Numbered from the stretch's first letter, positions 34,633 to 44,452 are shown. The stretch: DNA of 64,000 bases from Vibrio owensii CAIM 1854 = LMG 25443 (GCF_000817815.1 NZ_JPRD01000028.1:186307-250306), one strand, 5' to 3'. Numbers and translations: made by a program. The notes: a model not told the origin generated them from the letters alone.

Positions 34633-35463
34633 ATGGCGCTATTGTTTCAATCCCAACTTTGTATGCTGGGCGATCAAACGTTTTCTGTAGAGCAATTGGC
34701 AAACAATACGCTAAGGCCATCAGAAAAAAACGAACTGATTCCACAAACCAGGGAAAGCTCAGTCCTACCTGCCCATGACAGATTAACTCACTATTCGGAA
34801 GCACTGTCTGAATGTGGTGTCGAAGGGCAAGTTTATCTTCTGTTACCAAAGCTATCGGACAAGGTTGAGCTTCAACGTATTACAACGCTGCTTCTTTCGG
34901 TGTTTCAACAAGTAGAACCACAACATTTGGCGTTATATCCGTATGGGAGTGCGTCTTTTCTGATGGCACTGAGTCGCATCCAACGAGAAGTAAAACAAAC
35001 TAAACCATTATGGATTGTCGCTTTACATGTTGCCGATGCTAAAGGGGATCATGACTCATTAGTTGTCGCGCGCTGCTCCGCGCAAAAGCAAGGACTTATA
35101 TTCAATAAGATCGCAATTGATCTTCAACTCGATAGTAGCAACACCGCGGTTTCACATGTCGTTAAGCAACTCGGAAATTCGTGTGCACAGGAGTTGGATG
35201 AATTGATGTTGTCAACCGAAGGCAATGAGCCTGTGTGGTTGGATTCAATTCAATTCCTTTCTCCTTGGGTTAATAGAGACACCTCCTATCGGCTAATAGG
35301 TACCACGACTGGCTCTTTGGGAGCGAGTGGAGGGGTATTGAAGGCGATTTGTGCTTGCTTGCAGCCGAAAGAAACACACGATAAAAATTATTCAGGTATT
35401 CAGCTTGATATTGAGCGTGGTGGGTATGCCGTTGGTGCCACTTACCGCTGGGGTAGTGAGTAA
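34633..35463 (+). CDS. Thiolase-like (ketoacyl-synthase-fold) T6SS accessory protein, probably non-catalytic
   Basis: 276 residues starting directly at the PAAR stop codon. The C-terminal portion TTTGSLGASGGVLKAICACL resembles the C-terminal signature of beta-ketoacyl synthases (TGHxxGAAGG...), but the histidine is replaced by Ser. No nucleophilic Cys motif is evident, so enzymatic activity is unlikely. Related thiolase-like proteins occur between PAAR/DUF2169 and effector genes in other T6SS loci. I infer a chaperone or adaptor that loads the RHS protein onto PAAR/VgrG. It is cytoplasmic by appearance: no signal peptide or membrane segment. The fold call rests on a short motif and gene context. 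Confidence 0.62.
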   Translation: MALLFQSQLCMLGDQTFSVEQLANNTLRPSEKNELIPQTRESSVLPAHDRLTHYSEALSECGVEGQVYLLLPKLSDKVELQRITTLLLSVFQQVEPQHLALYPYGSASFLMALSRIQREVKQTKPLWIVALHVADAKGDHDSLVVARCSAQKQGLIFNKIAIDLQLDSSNTAVSHVVKQLGNSCAQELDELMLSTEGNEPVWLDSIQFLSPWVNRDTSYRLIGTTTGSLGASGGVLKAICACLQPKETHDKNYSGIQLDIERGGYAVGATYRWGSE

Positions 35464-35471
35464 CTTACAAA

Positions 35472-38400
35472 ATGAATATACAAAGGATTGTCAAACTCAC
35501 ATCTTTAAACGGAATCACGTTTTACTTTTCCACGCAGCGACTTAGTACCGGCTCGGAACAAAGCTTTGCAACCGCTCGAAGTGCAGAAGCGTTTATTGAG
35601 CAATTTCATTTTTCCGATTTAGAGGAGCTCAGTGAGATTGCGTCATGGACAAGCATGAGTGTGACTTTTTCACATGAATACCAGACAAAGACTAAGTCTG
35701 AACTTCTTCAAATTATTGCTCAAGGATTACAAGAAAAAATCCTTTTTGCTATTGAGTTGCCTAAGACTGCACCAAGCACATTTTATCCATCGGCTAACAT
35801 ACCTTCCCAAGTCATAAACCAACTGGCGAAGGTTGAGCGTAATAACTCGAAAGCCACTCATTCAGGTACCAACACTGTCGCAAGTAATAGTGCTCCTCAG
35901 GAAGAAAGTAGCAAAAGGCATGTAAAAGCAGGCGATCCTGTTTCCATGGTCACAGGGGAAGAAAACCTCTCATTGTCTGATGTCGGACTGCCGAATGGAT
36001 TGGTTTGGTCACGAACGTATCGCTCATCGTTGTGCGATTCTGCTACCACGCTTGGCTTTGGTTGGAGACATATTTTTCAATATGAGCTAACAGACGTATT
36101 GGATGAAAAATCTAATGTGACGGGGTGGTTGTTCATCGACGAAATGGGGGACACAATCCAATTTCCAAATGTCGCCAAAGGCGGAATTAGTTACCAAACT
36201 TATGTAGGTGCGAGTTGCCAGAACCATCATAGCGGTTATCGATTAGTTACGTTACGTAATGAAGCTCAAATCAAGTTTTTCTTAAAGAATGAGCAGTGGG
36301 TTGCCACTGAAATCCGTCTAGGTCATATGAAAACGGTAAATCTCGAATACTCTCGAAATCACCGTATCACCCATATATGCGTCAACCGACAGAACCAGCT
36401 TGAGCTCCAATACAATCATCAAGGCCAATTAATAGAGATTAGAAACCCAAAGACTCAACATTTGCTGGCCAAGTACGATTTCGATGTTGATGGGCGATTG
36501 ATAGCTGCTCAGAATGAAAACGGTTTAATCGAACAATACCAATACGATGACACAAACCTAATTGTTAAACGAACGAGAGCTAGCGGACTTTCTCACTACT
36601 TTACATGGTCTGGGCGAGGGCCTGATGCGCAATGCATGAAAAATTGGGCGGATGAAAGTGTTTATGATTACTCGTTTGAGTTTGATGGGAGCGAATCCAA
36701 ATACCGAAATTCACTTGGACACTGTTGGCACTATAAACACAATGAACAAGGCAAGCTGCTTGAGAGTGTAAGCCCTGAATCGAGATGTAGGGCATTTGAG
36801 TACAACCCACTCGGTAGATTAGTTTGTACTATCAATGCAGATCAGACATACACCCATCATAGCTACAACCCATTTGGTTTGCTCGAGAAACAGACACACT
36901 CGTCTGGGGCTACAGAGGGTTTTGAGTACAATGAATTTGGTCAATGCATTAAGCATCAATTTCCTGACGGTGAAATCGAGTTTAAAGAGTTCAATGCACT
37001 TGGTCAGCTCGTAAGGCACCAACACAGTAACGGGCTTCAAGAACGCGCCGTATTTGATAAATATGGCAGACAAGTAGAAAAGAGTGCTGATACTGGCTCT
37101 CGTACACAATGGTGGTGGAATGACTCGCATCAGCTGTTAGCAAAAAAAGTCGATCAAAGCTTGATTCGCTATAGCTATGACGAGCGTGATCGAGTGAACG
37201 GAGTCGCTTACCCACATGGCCTTATAAGCGGATTTGAGCGCAACGAAAGCAACTTACTCACACGCCTATACTTCCAAAGCTCAGAAGATGGCACGTCTCG
37301 GGAGCATCGCTACCAATATGACGAAGTTGGGCGAGTTAAACAGATTCATACGCCAAGAGGGACAACCCAAATTGTTTGGGGGAACTTTGCTCAACCAACG
37401 GAAATTGTTAAACCAGATCAAAGCTCTTTTTCCTTCACGTACGATGCGGAAAGGAAACTGATATCTATCAAGCGTTCTGACGGTTGCCAATACGAGTTTG
37501 AATACACTCCAGATGGCCAGATCAGCCAGACAATTAGCTTCGATCAATTGCAAACAAACTACACCTATGACCGCGCTGAAAGATTAAGTGAAATCTTGCA
37601 TTGTAGTGGTCGCATCTCTTTTGAGTATGACGAAGTTGGTCGCATCGCTAGGGTGAAAGCCCATGGTAAAAATCGTAGTGCTGAGGACCATTACCAACAC
37701 ACCTTAGGCGGCAAGTTAATCCGCGCGCATAACCGCTTTTCGAACGTTTCCTATACGTATCTAGGTACAAAATTGGTAAGTGAAGAGCAGGGACGCTTTT
37801 CTTTCGTCAATCATTACCAAGATAACGGTTTACTACGCTCTCAACGTTATGACGACGGCACAGAGGTGCTATATGAGCATGACCAATTTGGCACGGTATG
37901 TGGGTTAATTATTCATTCAACCGGCTCTGAAAGAGAAGAGTCAATTAAGTTTGAATACGATGAATTACAACGTTTATCGATAATCACTTATAGCGCGGGA
38001 AAAGAACGAAGAGAGTTCGATGGAATAGGTCGCTTGAAGCGCCAAACGTGGACTGGTTTCGAGCGTAAATACCATTTCAACGCACAGCATTTTCTTTCGC
38101 TTATCATCGACAGTGAGAAGGGAGCTCAACATTATCAATATGATGAGCTCGGCCACTTAGAAAGAGTAAAGACAGAAACCTCTGAAGAGTCATACGTCTA
38201 TGACAGTTTTGGCAACTTTAATGACGACAGTGCGCAGCGAAAACATGACCGTCTTATTGAATACTATGGTATCAGGTACGACTACGATGCACTAGGAAAC
38301 AGAACCAGTAGTCAAGGCAATGGGCGAGAGCAGTACTGCACTTACGATGCTAAAGGGCAACTGATTGTTGTCGAAAGCGAAGGGCATTTATGTCAATTTG

Positions 38401-39722
38401 AATATGATGCGCTAGGTCGAAGAACGAAGAAAATCAGCGAAAACGGGACCACCGAATTTATTTGGCAAGGAAGTCATCTAGTCGGTGAGTATTCTCGTTC
38501 GGGTTATCGGTGGTATCTATATCAACCAAACAGCTTTGTTCCGCTTGCTCTTATTGAAAACGGCGAGTGTTATTTTTTCCAATGTAATCAAATCGGAACC
38601 CCAGAACGTTTGGTGGACTCGAATGGGCAGGTAGTTTGGCAAGCAACATACGATACATTTGGATTTGCTCACGTTGAAATCGAGACGGTTAAAAACAACC
38701 TTCGCTTACAGGGGCAGTACTTCGATATTGAGACTGGTCTGCACTACAACTTAGCACGTTACTACGACCCTCAAATAGGTCGATTTATCCAACCCGATCC
38801 CATAGGGCTGCTTGGTGGAACCAACCACTATCAGTTTGCGCCAAATCCAGTGTCTTGGGTCGACCCCTTGGGGTTGTGTGCAAAAGAAGACACTCCTGCA
38901 GTTCTTGCGGGGCGCAATGATAATGCGCCTGAGAAGTCGGTGTATTACGCAATGGGGTCGGGGAGTTATGAAAAGTTATCTCAGCATAAAAATTCTCAAT
39001 ATTTATTGATGAATGCTCCTTGTCCAAGCGTTTATGACTCTTCCAAACCGTTTGATATTAATGGCCTGTTTGAAGATTTTACTGTTGATAACTATATCGC
39101 AGTAACGAGCAGTTTTGGTTATGCATATCCCAGTGAGTATGCGATAAGACCTGTTGGGGCTACAGTAAGTCCAGAAACTATTTCGCAAGTTAAGAACTTA
39201 AGCATAGCCGCAGTTTCTGCAGTCTCACCAACTATGTTGCGGACAAACGGAGGTCCTCAAAGCAAGTTAAATTCTAACCAACTTAAAAAGCAGATAACCA
39301 AAAATATTGAATTAAGTCACCAAGCTAGGAGAGCATCAAACTTTGAAGTTTTTTTAGCTAAGTCAGATCAGTTAAAATGGGGCTATAAGTCAGACCAATG
39401 GGAAAGTCGCAATTTAAAAGAAGGTGATCTTCTCGTTGGAGGATTGCCTGGGCAGTCTTCATATTACACTACCCTTAGTACTTTAGATTTGGCAAAGGGC
39501 AGTCGAAGGTTACTTTTTGAAAGCCTACAGGTAGCGCCACACCCTGAGTTTGGTTATCGCCCGAAAGTTGGTGTTTATGTAGTAACAGAGAATCTAAACA
39601 AAGTACCTTTTGGAAAGGTTGCAGCAAATATCAACCTAGGTAATGGTGGTGGGGAGCAGTTTTGGTTAAGAGATTATTCTAAAGTTATAAAACTAATAGA
39701 TGAAATTGATTTAGGGATGTAG
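35472..39722 (+). CDS. rhs: RHS-repeat T6SS effector with unassigned C-terminal toxin domain
   Basis: 1416 residues. Residues 1 to about 150 form an N-terminal region of unknown fold without PAAR motifs. The RHS shell starts at AGDPVSMVTGEE (about residue 153) and contains many YDxxGR-type repeats (for example YDEVGRV and YDALGRR). The shell closes with ARYYDPQIGRFIQPDPIG...DPLGL, the self-cleavage motif: DPIG at 1109-1112 and DPLGL at 1131-1135 with the usual 18 residues between. Cys1136 to Met1416 (281 residues) is the variable tip, presumably released inside the shell. It is less GC-rich by eye and ends with a GNGGGEQFW motif (1390-1398), reminiscent of TNT/ART-like NAD-acting toxins. The gene is followed 5 bp later by a candidate immunity gene. 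Confidence 0.93.
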   Translation: MNIQRIVKLTSLNGITFYFSTQRLSTGSEQSFATARSAEAFIEQFHFSDLEELSEIASWTSMSVTFSHEYQTKTKSELLQIIAQGLQEKILFAIELPKTAPSTFYPSANIPSQVINQLAKVERNNSKATHSGTNTVASNSAPQEESSKRHVKAGDPVSMVTGEENLSLSDVGLPNGLVWSRTYRSSLCDSATTLGFGWRHIFQYELTDVLDEKSNVTGWLFIDEMGDTIQFPNVAKGGISYQTYVGASCQNHHSGYRLVTLRNEAQIKFFLKNEQWVATEIRLGHMKTVNLEYSRNHRITHICVNRQNQLELQYNHQGQLIEIRNPKTQHLLAKYDFDVDGRLIAAQNENGLIEQYQYDDTNLIVKRTRASGLSHYFTWSGRGPDAQCMKNWADESVYDYSFEFDGSESKYRNSLGHCWHYKHNEQGKLLESVSPESRCRAFEYNPLGRLVCTINADQTYTHHSYNPFGLLEKQTHSSGATEGFEYNEFGQCIKHQFPDGEIEFKEFNALGQLVRHQHSNGLQERAVFDKYGRQVEKSADTGSRTQWWWNDSHQLLAKKVDQSLIRYSYDERDRVNGVAYPHGLISGFERNESNLLTRLYFQSSEDGTSREHRYQYDEVGRVKQIHTPRGTTQIVWGNFAQPTEIVKPDQSSFSFTYDAERKLISIKRSDGCQYEFEYTPDGQISQTISFDQLQTNYTYDRAERLSEILHCSGRISFEYDEVGRIARVKAHGKNRSAEDHYQHTLGGKLIRAHNRFSNVSYTYLGTKLVSEEQGRFSFVNHYQDNGLLRSQRYDDGTEVLYEHDQFGTVCGLIIHSTGSEREESIKFEYDELQRLSIITYSAGKERREFDGIGRLKRQTWTGFERKYHFNAQHFLSLIIDSEKGAQHYQYDELGHLERVKTETSEESYVYDSFGNFNDDSAQRKHDRLIEYYGIRYDYDALGNRTSSQGNGREQYCTYDAKGQLIVVESEGHLCQFEYDALGRRTKKISENGTTEFIWQGSHLVGEYSRSGYRWYLYQPNSFVPLALIENGECYFFQCNQIGTPERLVDSNGQVVWQATYDTFGFAHVEIETVKNNLRLQGQYFDIETGLHYNLARYYDPQIGRFIQPDPIGLLGGTNHYQFAPNPVSWVDPLGLCAKEDTPAVLAGRNDNAPEKSVYYAMGSGSYEKLSQHKNSQYLLMNAPCPSVYDSSKPFDINGLFEDFTVDNYIAVTSSFGYAYPSEYAIRPVGATVSPETISQVKNLSIAAVSAVSPTMLRTNGGPQSKLNSNQLKKQITKNIELSHQARRASNFEVFLAKSDQLKWGYKSDQWESRNLKEGDLLVGGLPGQSSYYTTLSTLDLAKGSRRLLFESLQVAPHPEFGYRPKVGVYVVTENLNKVPFGKVAANINLGNGGGEQFWLRDYSKVIKLIDEIDLGM

Positions 39723-39727
39723 ACATC

Positions 39728-39991
39728 ATGAAGATAAAGTGTGACAAGATTGATAAGATGATAATTTCACTTGAAAAAAGTGGGAACGCAGTTCGAGATT
39801 GTGTTGCTCATTGGGGGAAATATGAGCAAGTCATATTGATGGAAAAAAAACTTGAAAACAACATTGTACTAGAAATACAAAATCACTATCCCTCGTTAAG
39901 GTATTGGCATGTAGAAGGCACGCCACATAACCGCCCTGAACAAGGGTTTACATGTGAAGAGTGTATGGTGTCAATTTCATTTCCTATTTAA
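39728..39991 (+). CDS. Putative immunity protein for the RHS toxin
   Basis: An 87-residue protein with no recognised family, starting 5 bp after the rhs stop and hence translationally linked. It lacks a signal peptide or membrane helix, so it would act in the cytoplasm, fitting a toxin with a cytoplasmic target. Features seen: a charged helical first half (KIDKMIISLEKSG, HWGKYEQVILMEKK) and a C-terminal part with paired cysteines (CEEC near residues 75-78) and Trp. Base composition is AT-rich, like the toxin-encoding tip. Immunity function is inferred from position alone. Confidence 0.65.
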   Translation: MKIKCDKIDKMIISLEKSGNAVRDCVAHWGKYEQVILMEKKLENNIVLEIQNHYPSLRYWHVEGTPHNRPEQGFTCEECMVSISFPI

Positions 39992-40206
39992 CGTAATAGG
40001 TTGTGATTTACAGCTGCTAACTTAATCCTTCACATAAACCGTTACTCTTCTGTCACATATATCAAGCGCTATACAAAATAGGCTTTTAGGTAACGGTTTT
40101 GTTTAAACGTTGTATTACCACACAAACCACATGAAAAGCTTACGAACTCACGATATCCTAGGGGATAATAAGATAACGCCATGTAGATGGCAGAAAGTGA
40201 ATTCGA

Positions 40207-41346
40207 ATGAAGTTTATCCATACCTCAGATTGGCATCTTGGCCGACAGTTTCATAACGTCTCTTTGCTTGACGATCAGCAAGCCGTTCTTAACCAGTTAA
40301 TCCAATACATTGAAAACAACCCTGTTGATGCGGTTGTAGTTGCTGGTGATATTTATGACCGTTCTGTCCCACCAACTATCGCGATTGAACTACTTAACAA
40401 AGTAGTGAAGCGAATCTGTGGTGAGCTAAATACGCCGATGATTCTGATTTCTGGCAACCATGATGGTGCTGAGCGCTTGGGTTTTGGTTCAGAACAGATG
40501 AAAAATGCGGGCCTTCACATTATCAGCAACTTCGAAGATATGCTTAACCCTGTTGTAATCGAAACCGAAAGCGCAGGGCAAGTGGCTTTTTATGGCATGC
40601 CTTATAACGACCCTGAGCAAGTCCGTTTTGCCTACCAAGAACCCGTTTCGACCCACGATCAAGCGCACAAGTTACTTGCCGAGAAAATCGCTGAGCAGTT
40701 CCAATCAGAGCAACGCAACGTTTTAGTCAGCCACTGCTTTGTCGATGGTGCTATTGAGTCTGAATCTGAGCGTCCACTTTCGATTGGCGGTTCCGACCGC
40801 GTCAGTCACGAGCATTTCCTCAACTTTGACTATGTAGCGTTGGGGCATTTGCATCAACCACAGAAAAAAGGCGAAGAATACATTCGTTATTCTGGTTCAC
40901 TGATGAAATACAGCTTTGGTGAACAAAACCAGAAGAAAGGTTTCACGCTGGTGGAAATCGACCAAAACGGGTTTGTCTCGGCCGAGCATGTTGACCTTGC
41001 TGCACCTCATGAGATGCGAATCGTTGAAGGTGAGCTTGAACAAGTGATAGAGCAGGGCAAAACCGATCCGAAAAACGAAGACTACTTGTTGGTACGTTTG
41101 ATGGATAAGCACGCAATCTTAAACCCAATGGAAAAGCTACGTACTGTTTACCCGAATGTTTTGCACCTAGAAAAACCGGGCATGTTAATTGGTGTCGAGC
41201 AGGAGATGGCGCAAGCGAAGTTGGCGAGAAGTGAGATAGACATGTTCCGAGACTTCTTCACGGAAGCGCAAGACAGCCAATTATCGCAAGAACAAGATCA
41301 AGCGATCAGTGACATCATCAAACAACTTTCTCAGCAAGCTCAGTAA
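40207..41346 (+). CDS. sbcD: Exonuclease subunit SbcD
   Basis: 379 residues of the Mre11-type metallophosphoesterase family. Metal-binding motifs are in order: FIHTSDWHLGR at the start, VVAGDIYDRSVPP, ILISGNHDG, VSHCFVDGA and ALGHLHQP. With SbcC it forms the Mre11-Rad50-like complex that cleaves hairpins and processes DNA ends or protein-blocked ends. It starts behind a modest AGAAAGTG site, 215 bp after the immunity gene; this gap contains no clear terminator. sbcC follows 9 bp later. This gene marks the boundary of the T6SS locus. Confidence 0.97.
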   Translation: MKFIHTSDWHLGRQFHNVSLLDDQQAVLNQLIQYIENNPVDAVVVAGDIYDRSVPPTIAIELLNKVVKRICGELNTPMILISGNHDGAERLGFGSEQMKNAGLHIISNFEDMLNPVVIETESAGQVAFYGMPYNDPEQVRFAYQEPVSTHDQAHKLLAEKIAEQFQSEQRNVLVSHCFVDGAIESESERPLSIGGSDRVSHEHFLNFDYVALGHLHQPQKKGEEYIRYSGSLMKYSFGEQNQKKGFTLVEIDQNGFVSAEHVDLAAPHEMRIVEGELEQVIEQGKTDPKNEDYLLVRLMDKHAILNPMEKLRTVYPNVLHLEKPGMLIGVEQEMAQAKLARSEIDMFRDFFTEAQDSQLSQEQDQAISDIIKQLSQQAQ

Positions 41347-41355
41347 GGACCAAAC

Positions 41356-44300
41356 ATGAAACCCATTAAACTGACAATGCAGGCTTTTGGTCCGTTTGCT
41401 CAAACAGAAACGATTGAATTCGACAAGCTGGGAACTAACCCTCTGTTTCTTATCAACGGTCCTACTGGTTCGGGTAAAACCTCGATTCTCGATGCGATTT
41501 GTTTTGCGCTTTATGGTGAAACAACGGGTAACGAGCGCCAAGGTATTCAAATGCGTTGCGATATGGCAGCGCCAACGTTATTGACCGAAGTGACGCTAGA
41601 GTTCTCTTTGCACGGCAAGTCTTATCGAGTGATTCGCTCACCAGAACAAGAAGCACCAAAAGCGCGTGGTGAGGGCATGACGGTGCGTAAGCATACCGCA
41701 GCTTTGTATGAGATTACGGACGAAGAAAAGCTCATCACCAGCAAAACAACGCAAGTAAAGACAGAAGTGACCAATATTATTGGCTTGAACGAAACTCAGT
41801 TCCGCCAAGTGATGGTGCTACCACAAGGTAAGTTTCGAGAGTTGTTACTTGCGACGTCCAAAGAGCGGGAAGAGATCTTTGGTCAGTTATTCCAAACGGA
41901 TATCTACAAGAAGATTGAATATGCGCTGAAAGACAAAGCGAGTGCCATTAGCAAAGCCAAAGACGAGTTTGATAACCAAATTCGAGGCGCACTGCAGGTA
42001 GCTGGTGTTTCTTCCGAAGTGGAGTTAACAGAGCAGCGTGAAGCGTTATCTTCTCAATTTGAATCTGTACAAAAGCAAGAGCAAGAATCACTGGCTCAAT
42101 TAAATGCGGTAAAAACGGAACTGCAAAAAGCAGAGGCGCTGAGTAATGAGTTCAAAAAGCGCGAGCACGCCGAAATTGCTTTGAAGCAACATTTGGAAAA
42201 GAGCGATGCTGCCTCATCACGTCAATTGCAGTTAGACAATGCGAAGAAGGCAAGCAAGGTTGAGTTGCCTTATGTCACGTTACAAAATGCCTCAAAGCAA
42301 ACGCAAGAACTTGAGCAAAAGGTGGCTAAGCTTTCTCAAGATCTTACTGTGGCAAATGACGCGGTAAAATCCACAGAAGGCGCATTGCAAACCGCGAAAG
42401 AACAAGCTGCACAATTGCCAAAACTGACAGAGCAGCAATACCAACTTGAAGGCATGAAAGGAAAGTTGGTTGAAAAGTCAGAGCTAGAGAAAGCCATTAA
42501 CGCAGGTTTGACGCAAAAGTCGGAGTTTGAGGTAACGCTTAATAAATATATCGCTCTGAAAGAGAAGTTAACGCTAGAGGCGCAACAGGGTCAGAAATCA
42601 CTGGATCAAGCTCGAGTTGATGTTGCAAGTATTGGCAGTGTAGAGGCTGAGATAAAACAGCAACAACGTTTGATGCAAGATCTACAGAAGCTCACTGGCT
42701 TAAACCAAGAGCTAGCGAAATTGGATGCGTTGACGCCTAGCAAACAAGCTTCGGTTGACCAAGCAAAAGCGCGATACGTAGAACTTCAACGCTCAGCAGA
42801 TACACTTGAATTGAGCTGGCACAATGCTCAAGCCGCTGTATTGGCTCAGCGCTTACAAACCGGTGAAATGTGTCCGGTGTGCGGTAGTGTAGAGCACCCT
42901 CAACCCGCTCAATTTGTTGGTGAAGAGGTAACAAAAGAGCAAGTTCAGCGTGCTCGAAACACGGAGCGAGAAGGGCAAGTTGTACTTAACCAATTGAACA
43001 ATCAGTTGGAGCAGCACAATATCGCAGTCGGACAATACAAGCAGCAGATTGAGCAACTATCCGTTGAACTCGGTCATAACGCGTCAATGGATTTAAGCGC
43101 TTTACAAGCGTCCATGCAGCAGCTCAATGAACGTCTACAGCAATTGTCATCGATTAACTTGGTTCAGTTGGAACAAAGCGTCAATGAGTTAAACCAGCGT
43201 TGTGTTACTGGGGAAGGTAAGATCAATGATCTCCAAAACCAGATGGCAGCGAATGAATCGACGATAAAAGTGAACCAAGAGCAACTGGCTAAACTGTCTG
43301 CTTCGTTAGATGCTAAGTACTCATCTCTTGAAGTTCTTGAACAAGACATTGTTGCGATTCAAAAGCAGATTATGGATTTGAATACTTCATTAGATACTGC
43401 ACAAAATCATTTGCAACAAGCTGTACTAGCGAAGACCAATATTGAAAGCCAACTGACAACTAATCAACAGTGGTTGAATGAGGCACTAGAGCGTTTGAAC
43501 ACAGCCAAAACTGATTGGGCGCAAGCGTTGCAGGCTAGTGCATTCGAGGACGAAGCGCAATTCCTAGCATGTAAAGTGGATGAAGCCGAGATGCAGGTTT
43601 GGCAGCAAGAAATTGATGCGTTCAAACAGACTCAAATCAAGCTAGAACAAACATTGGCAGATTTAAGTTCAACATTGAAAGACTTGGCGTTGCCGGATTT
43701 AGAAGGGCTTAACGTTAAGTTAAACAGCACTCAGCAAAGTTACGTTGAAGCACGTAATCAGCTTGATAGCACGCGCTCTTTGTTTGAACGTCTAGAGAAA
43801 GTCCGCAATGACATCGCTACGTTGCATGATAAGAACACTAAGTTAGAAGACGAATATAAAGTGTTTGGCACCTTGTATGACGTTGCAAGCGGTAAAACGG
43901 GTAGCCGTATTAGTCTGCACCGATTTGTCCTTGGTGTGTTATTAGACGATGTACTGATTCAAGCCTCACAGCGTTTAAGTCTGATGAGTAAAGGCCGCTA
44001 TATCTTGGCTCGTAAAACCGAAGGCTTTAAAGGTGCAGCAGGGCGAGGCTTGGATTTGGTAGTAGAGGATAGCTACACAGGTAAAACGCGCGATGTCGCG
44101 ACATTATCAGGTGGCGAATCTTTCATGGCAGCGTTGGCATTAGCGCTCGGTCTATCTGATGTTGTGCAGTCTTACAGTGGTGGTATTCGTTTAGATACAC
44201 TGTTTATTGATGAAGGTTTTGGTAGCTTAGATCCGGAGTCTTTAGATCTTGCGATTCAAACCTTGGTCGACTTACAACAAACGGGTCGCATGATTGGCGT

Positions 44301-44412
44301 GATTTCCCATGTATCTGAACTGAAAGAGCAAATGGCGCAACGCATTGATGTTGAACCGTCGCGACTTGGTTCCACGGTTTCTGTGAAGTCTCAGATGGTA
44401 TTTGATTCTTAA
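41356..44412 (+). CDS. sbcC: Exonuclease subunit SbcC (Rad50-like ATPase)
   Basis: 1018 residues. The N-terminal half of the ABC ATPase has Walker A GPTGSGKTSILDAI. Two long coiled-coil arms flank the zinc hook CPVCG (Cys506 and Cys509), and the C-terminal half has the ABC signature TLSGGESFMAALALALGLS followed by LFIDEGFGSLD as Walker B. Its length agrees with Escherichia coli SbcC (about 1050). It holds DNA and drives the SbcD nuclease by ATP hydrolysis. It is second in a two-gene operon with sbcD and ends before a strong bidirectional terminator. Confidence 0.97.
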   Translation: MKPIKLTMQAFGPFAQTETIEFDKLGTNPLFLINGPTGSGKTSILDAICFALYGETTGNERQGIQMRCDMAAPTLLTEVTLEFSLHGKSYRVIRSPEQEAPKARGEGMTVRKHTAALYEITDEEKLITSKTTQVKTEVTNIIGLNETQFRQVMVLPQGKFRELLLATSKEREEIFGQLFQTDIYKKIEYALKDKASAISKAKDEFDNQIRGALQVAGVSSEVELTEQREALSSQFESVQKQEQESLAQLNAVKTELQKAEALSNEFKKREHAEIALKQHLEKSDAASSRQLQLDNAKKASKVELPYVTLQNASKQTQELEQKVAKLSQDLTVANDAVKSTEGALQTAKEQAAQLPKLTEQQYQLEGMKGKLVEKSELEKAINAGLTQKSEFEVTLNKYIALKEKLTLEAQQGQKSLDQARVDVASIGSVEAEIKQQQRLMQDLQKLTGLNQELAKLDALTPSKQASVDQAKARYVELQRSADTLELSWHNAQAAVLAQRLQTGEMCPVCGSVEHPQPAQFVGEEVTKEQVQRARNTEREGQVVLNQLNNQLEQHNIAVGQYKQQIEQLSVELGHNASMDLSALQASMQQLNERLQQLSSINLVQLEQSVNELNQRCVTGEGKINDLQNQMAANESTIKVNQEQLAKLSASLDAKYSSLEVLEQDIVAIQKQIMDLNTSLDTAQNHLQQAVLAKTNIESQLTTNQQWLNEALERLNTAKTDWAQALQASAFEDEAQFLACKVDEAEMQVWQQEIDAFKQTQIKLEQTLADLSSTLKDLALPDLEGLNVKLNSTQQSYVEARNQLDSTRSLFERLEKVRNDIATLHDKNTKLEDEYKVFGTLYDVASGKTGSRISLHRFVLGVLLDDVLIQASQRLSLMSKGRYILARKTEGFKGAAGRGLDLVVEDSYTGKTRDVATLSGGESFMAALALALGLSDVVQSYSGGIRLDTLFIDEGFGSLDPESLDLAIQTLVDLQQTGRMIGVISHVSELKEQMAQRIDVEPSRLGSTVSVKSQMVFDS

Positions 44413-44452
44413 TCGGTAACAGTAGTAACGGTACCGGTAAACATTGATAAAC

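Noticed and set aside
39992..40206. Orphan RHS tip or extra toxin/immunity cassette after the immunity gene
   Set aside because: The 215-bp gap contains no RHS-junction motif and no supported ORF before sbcD.
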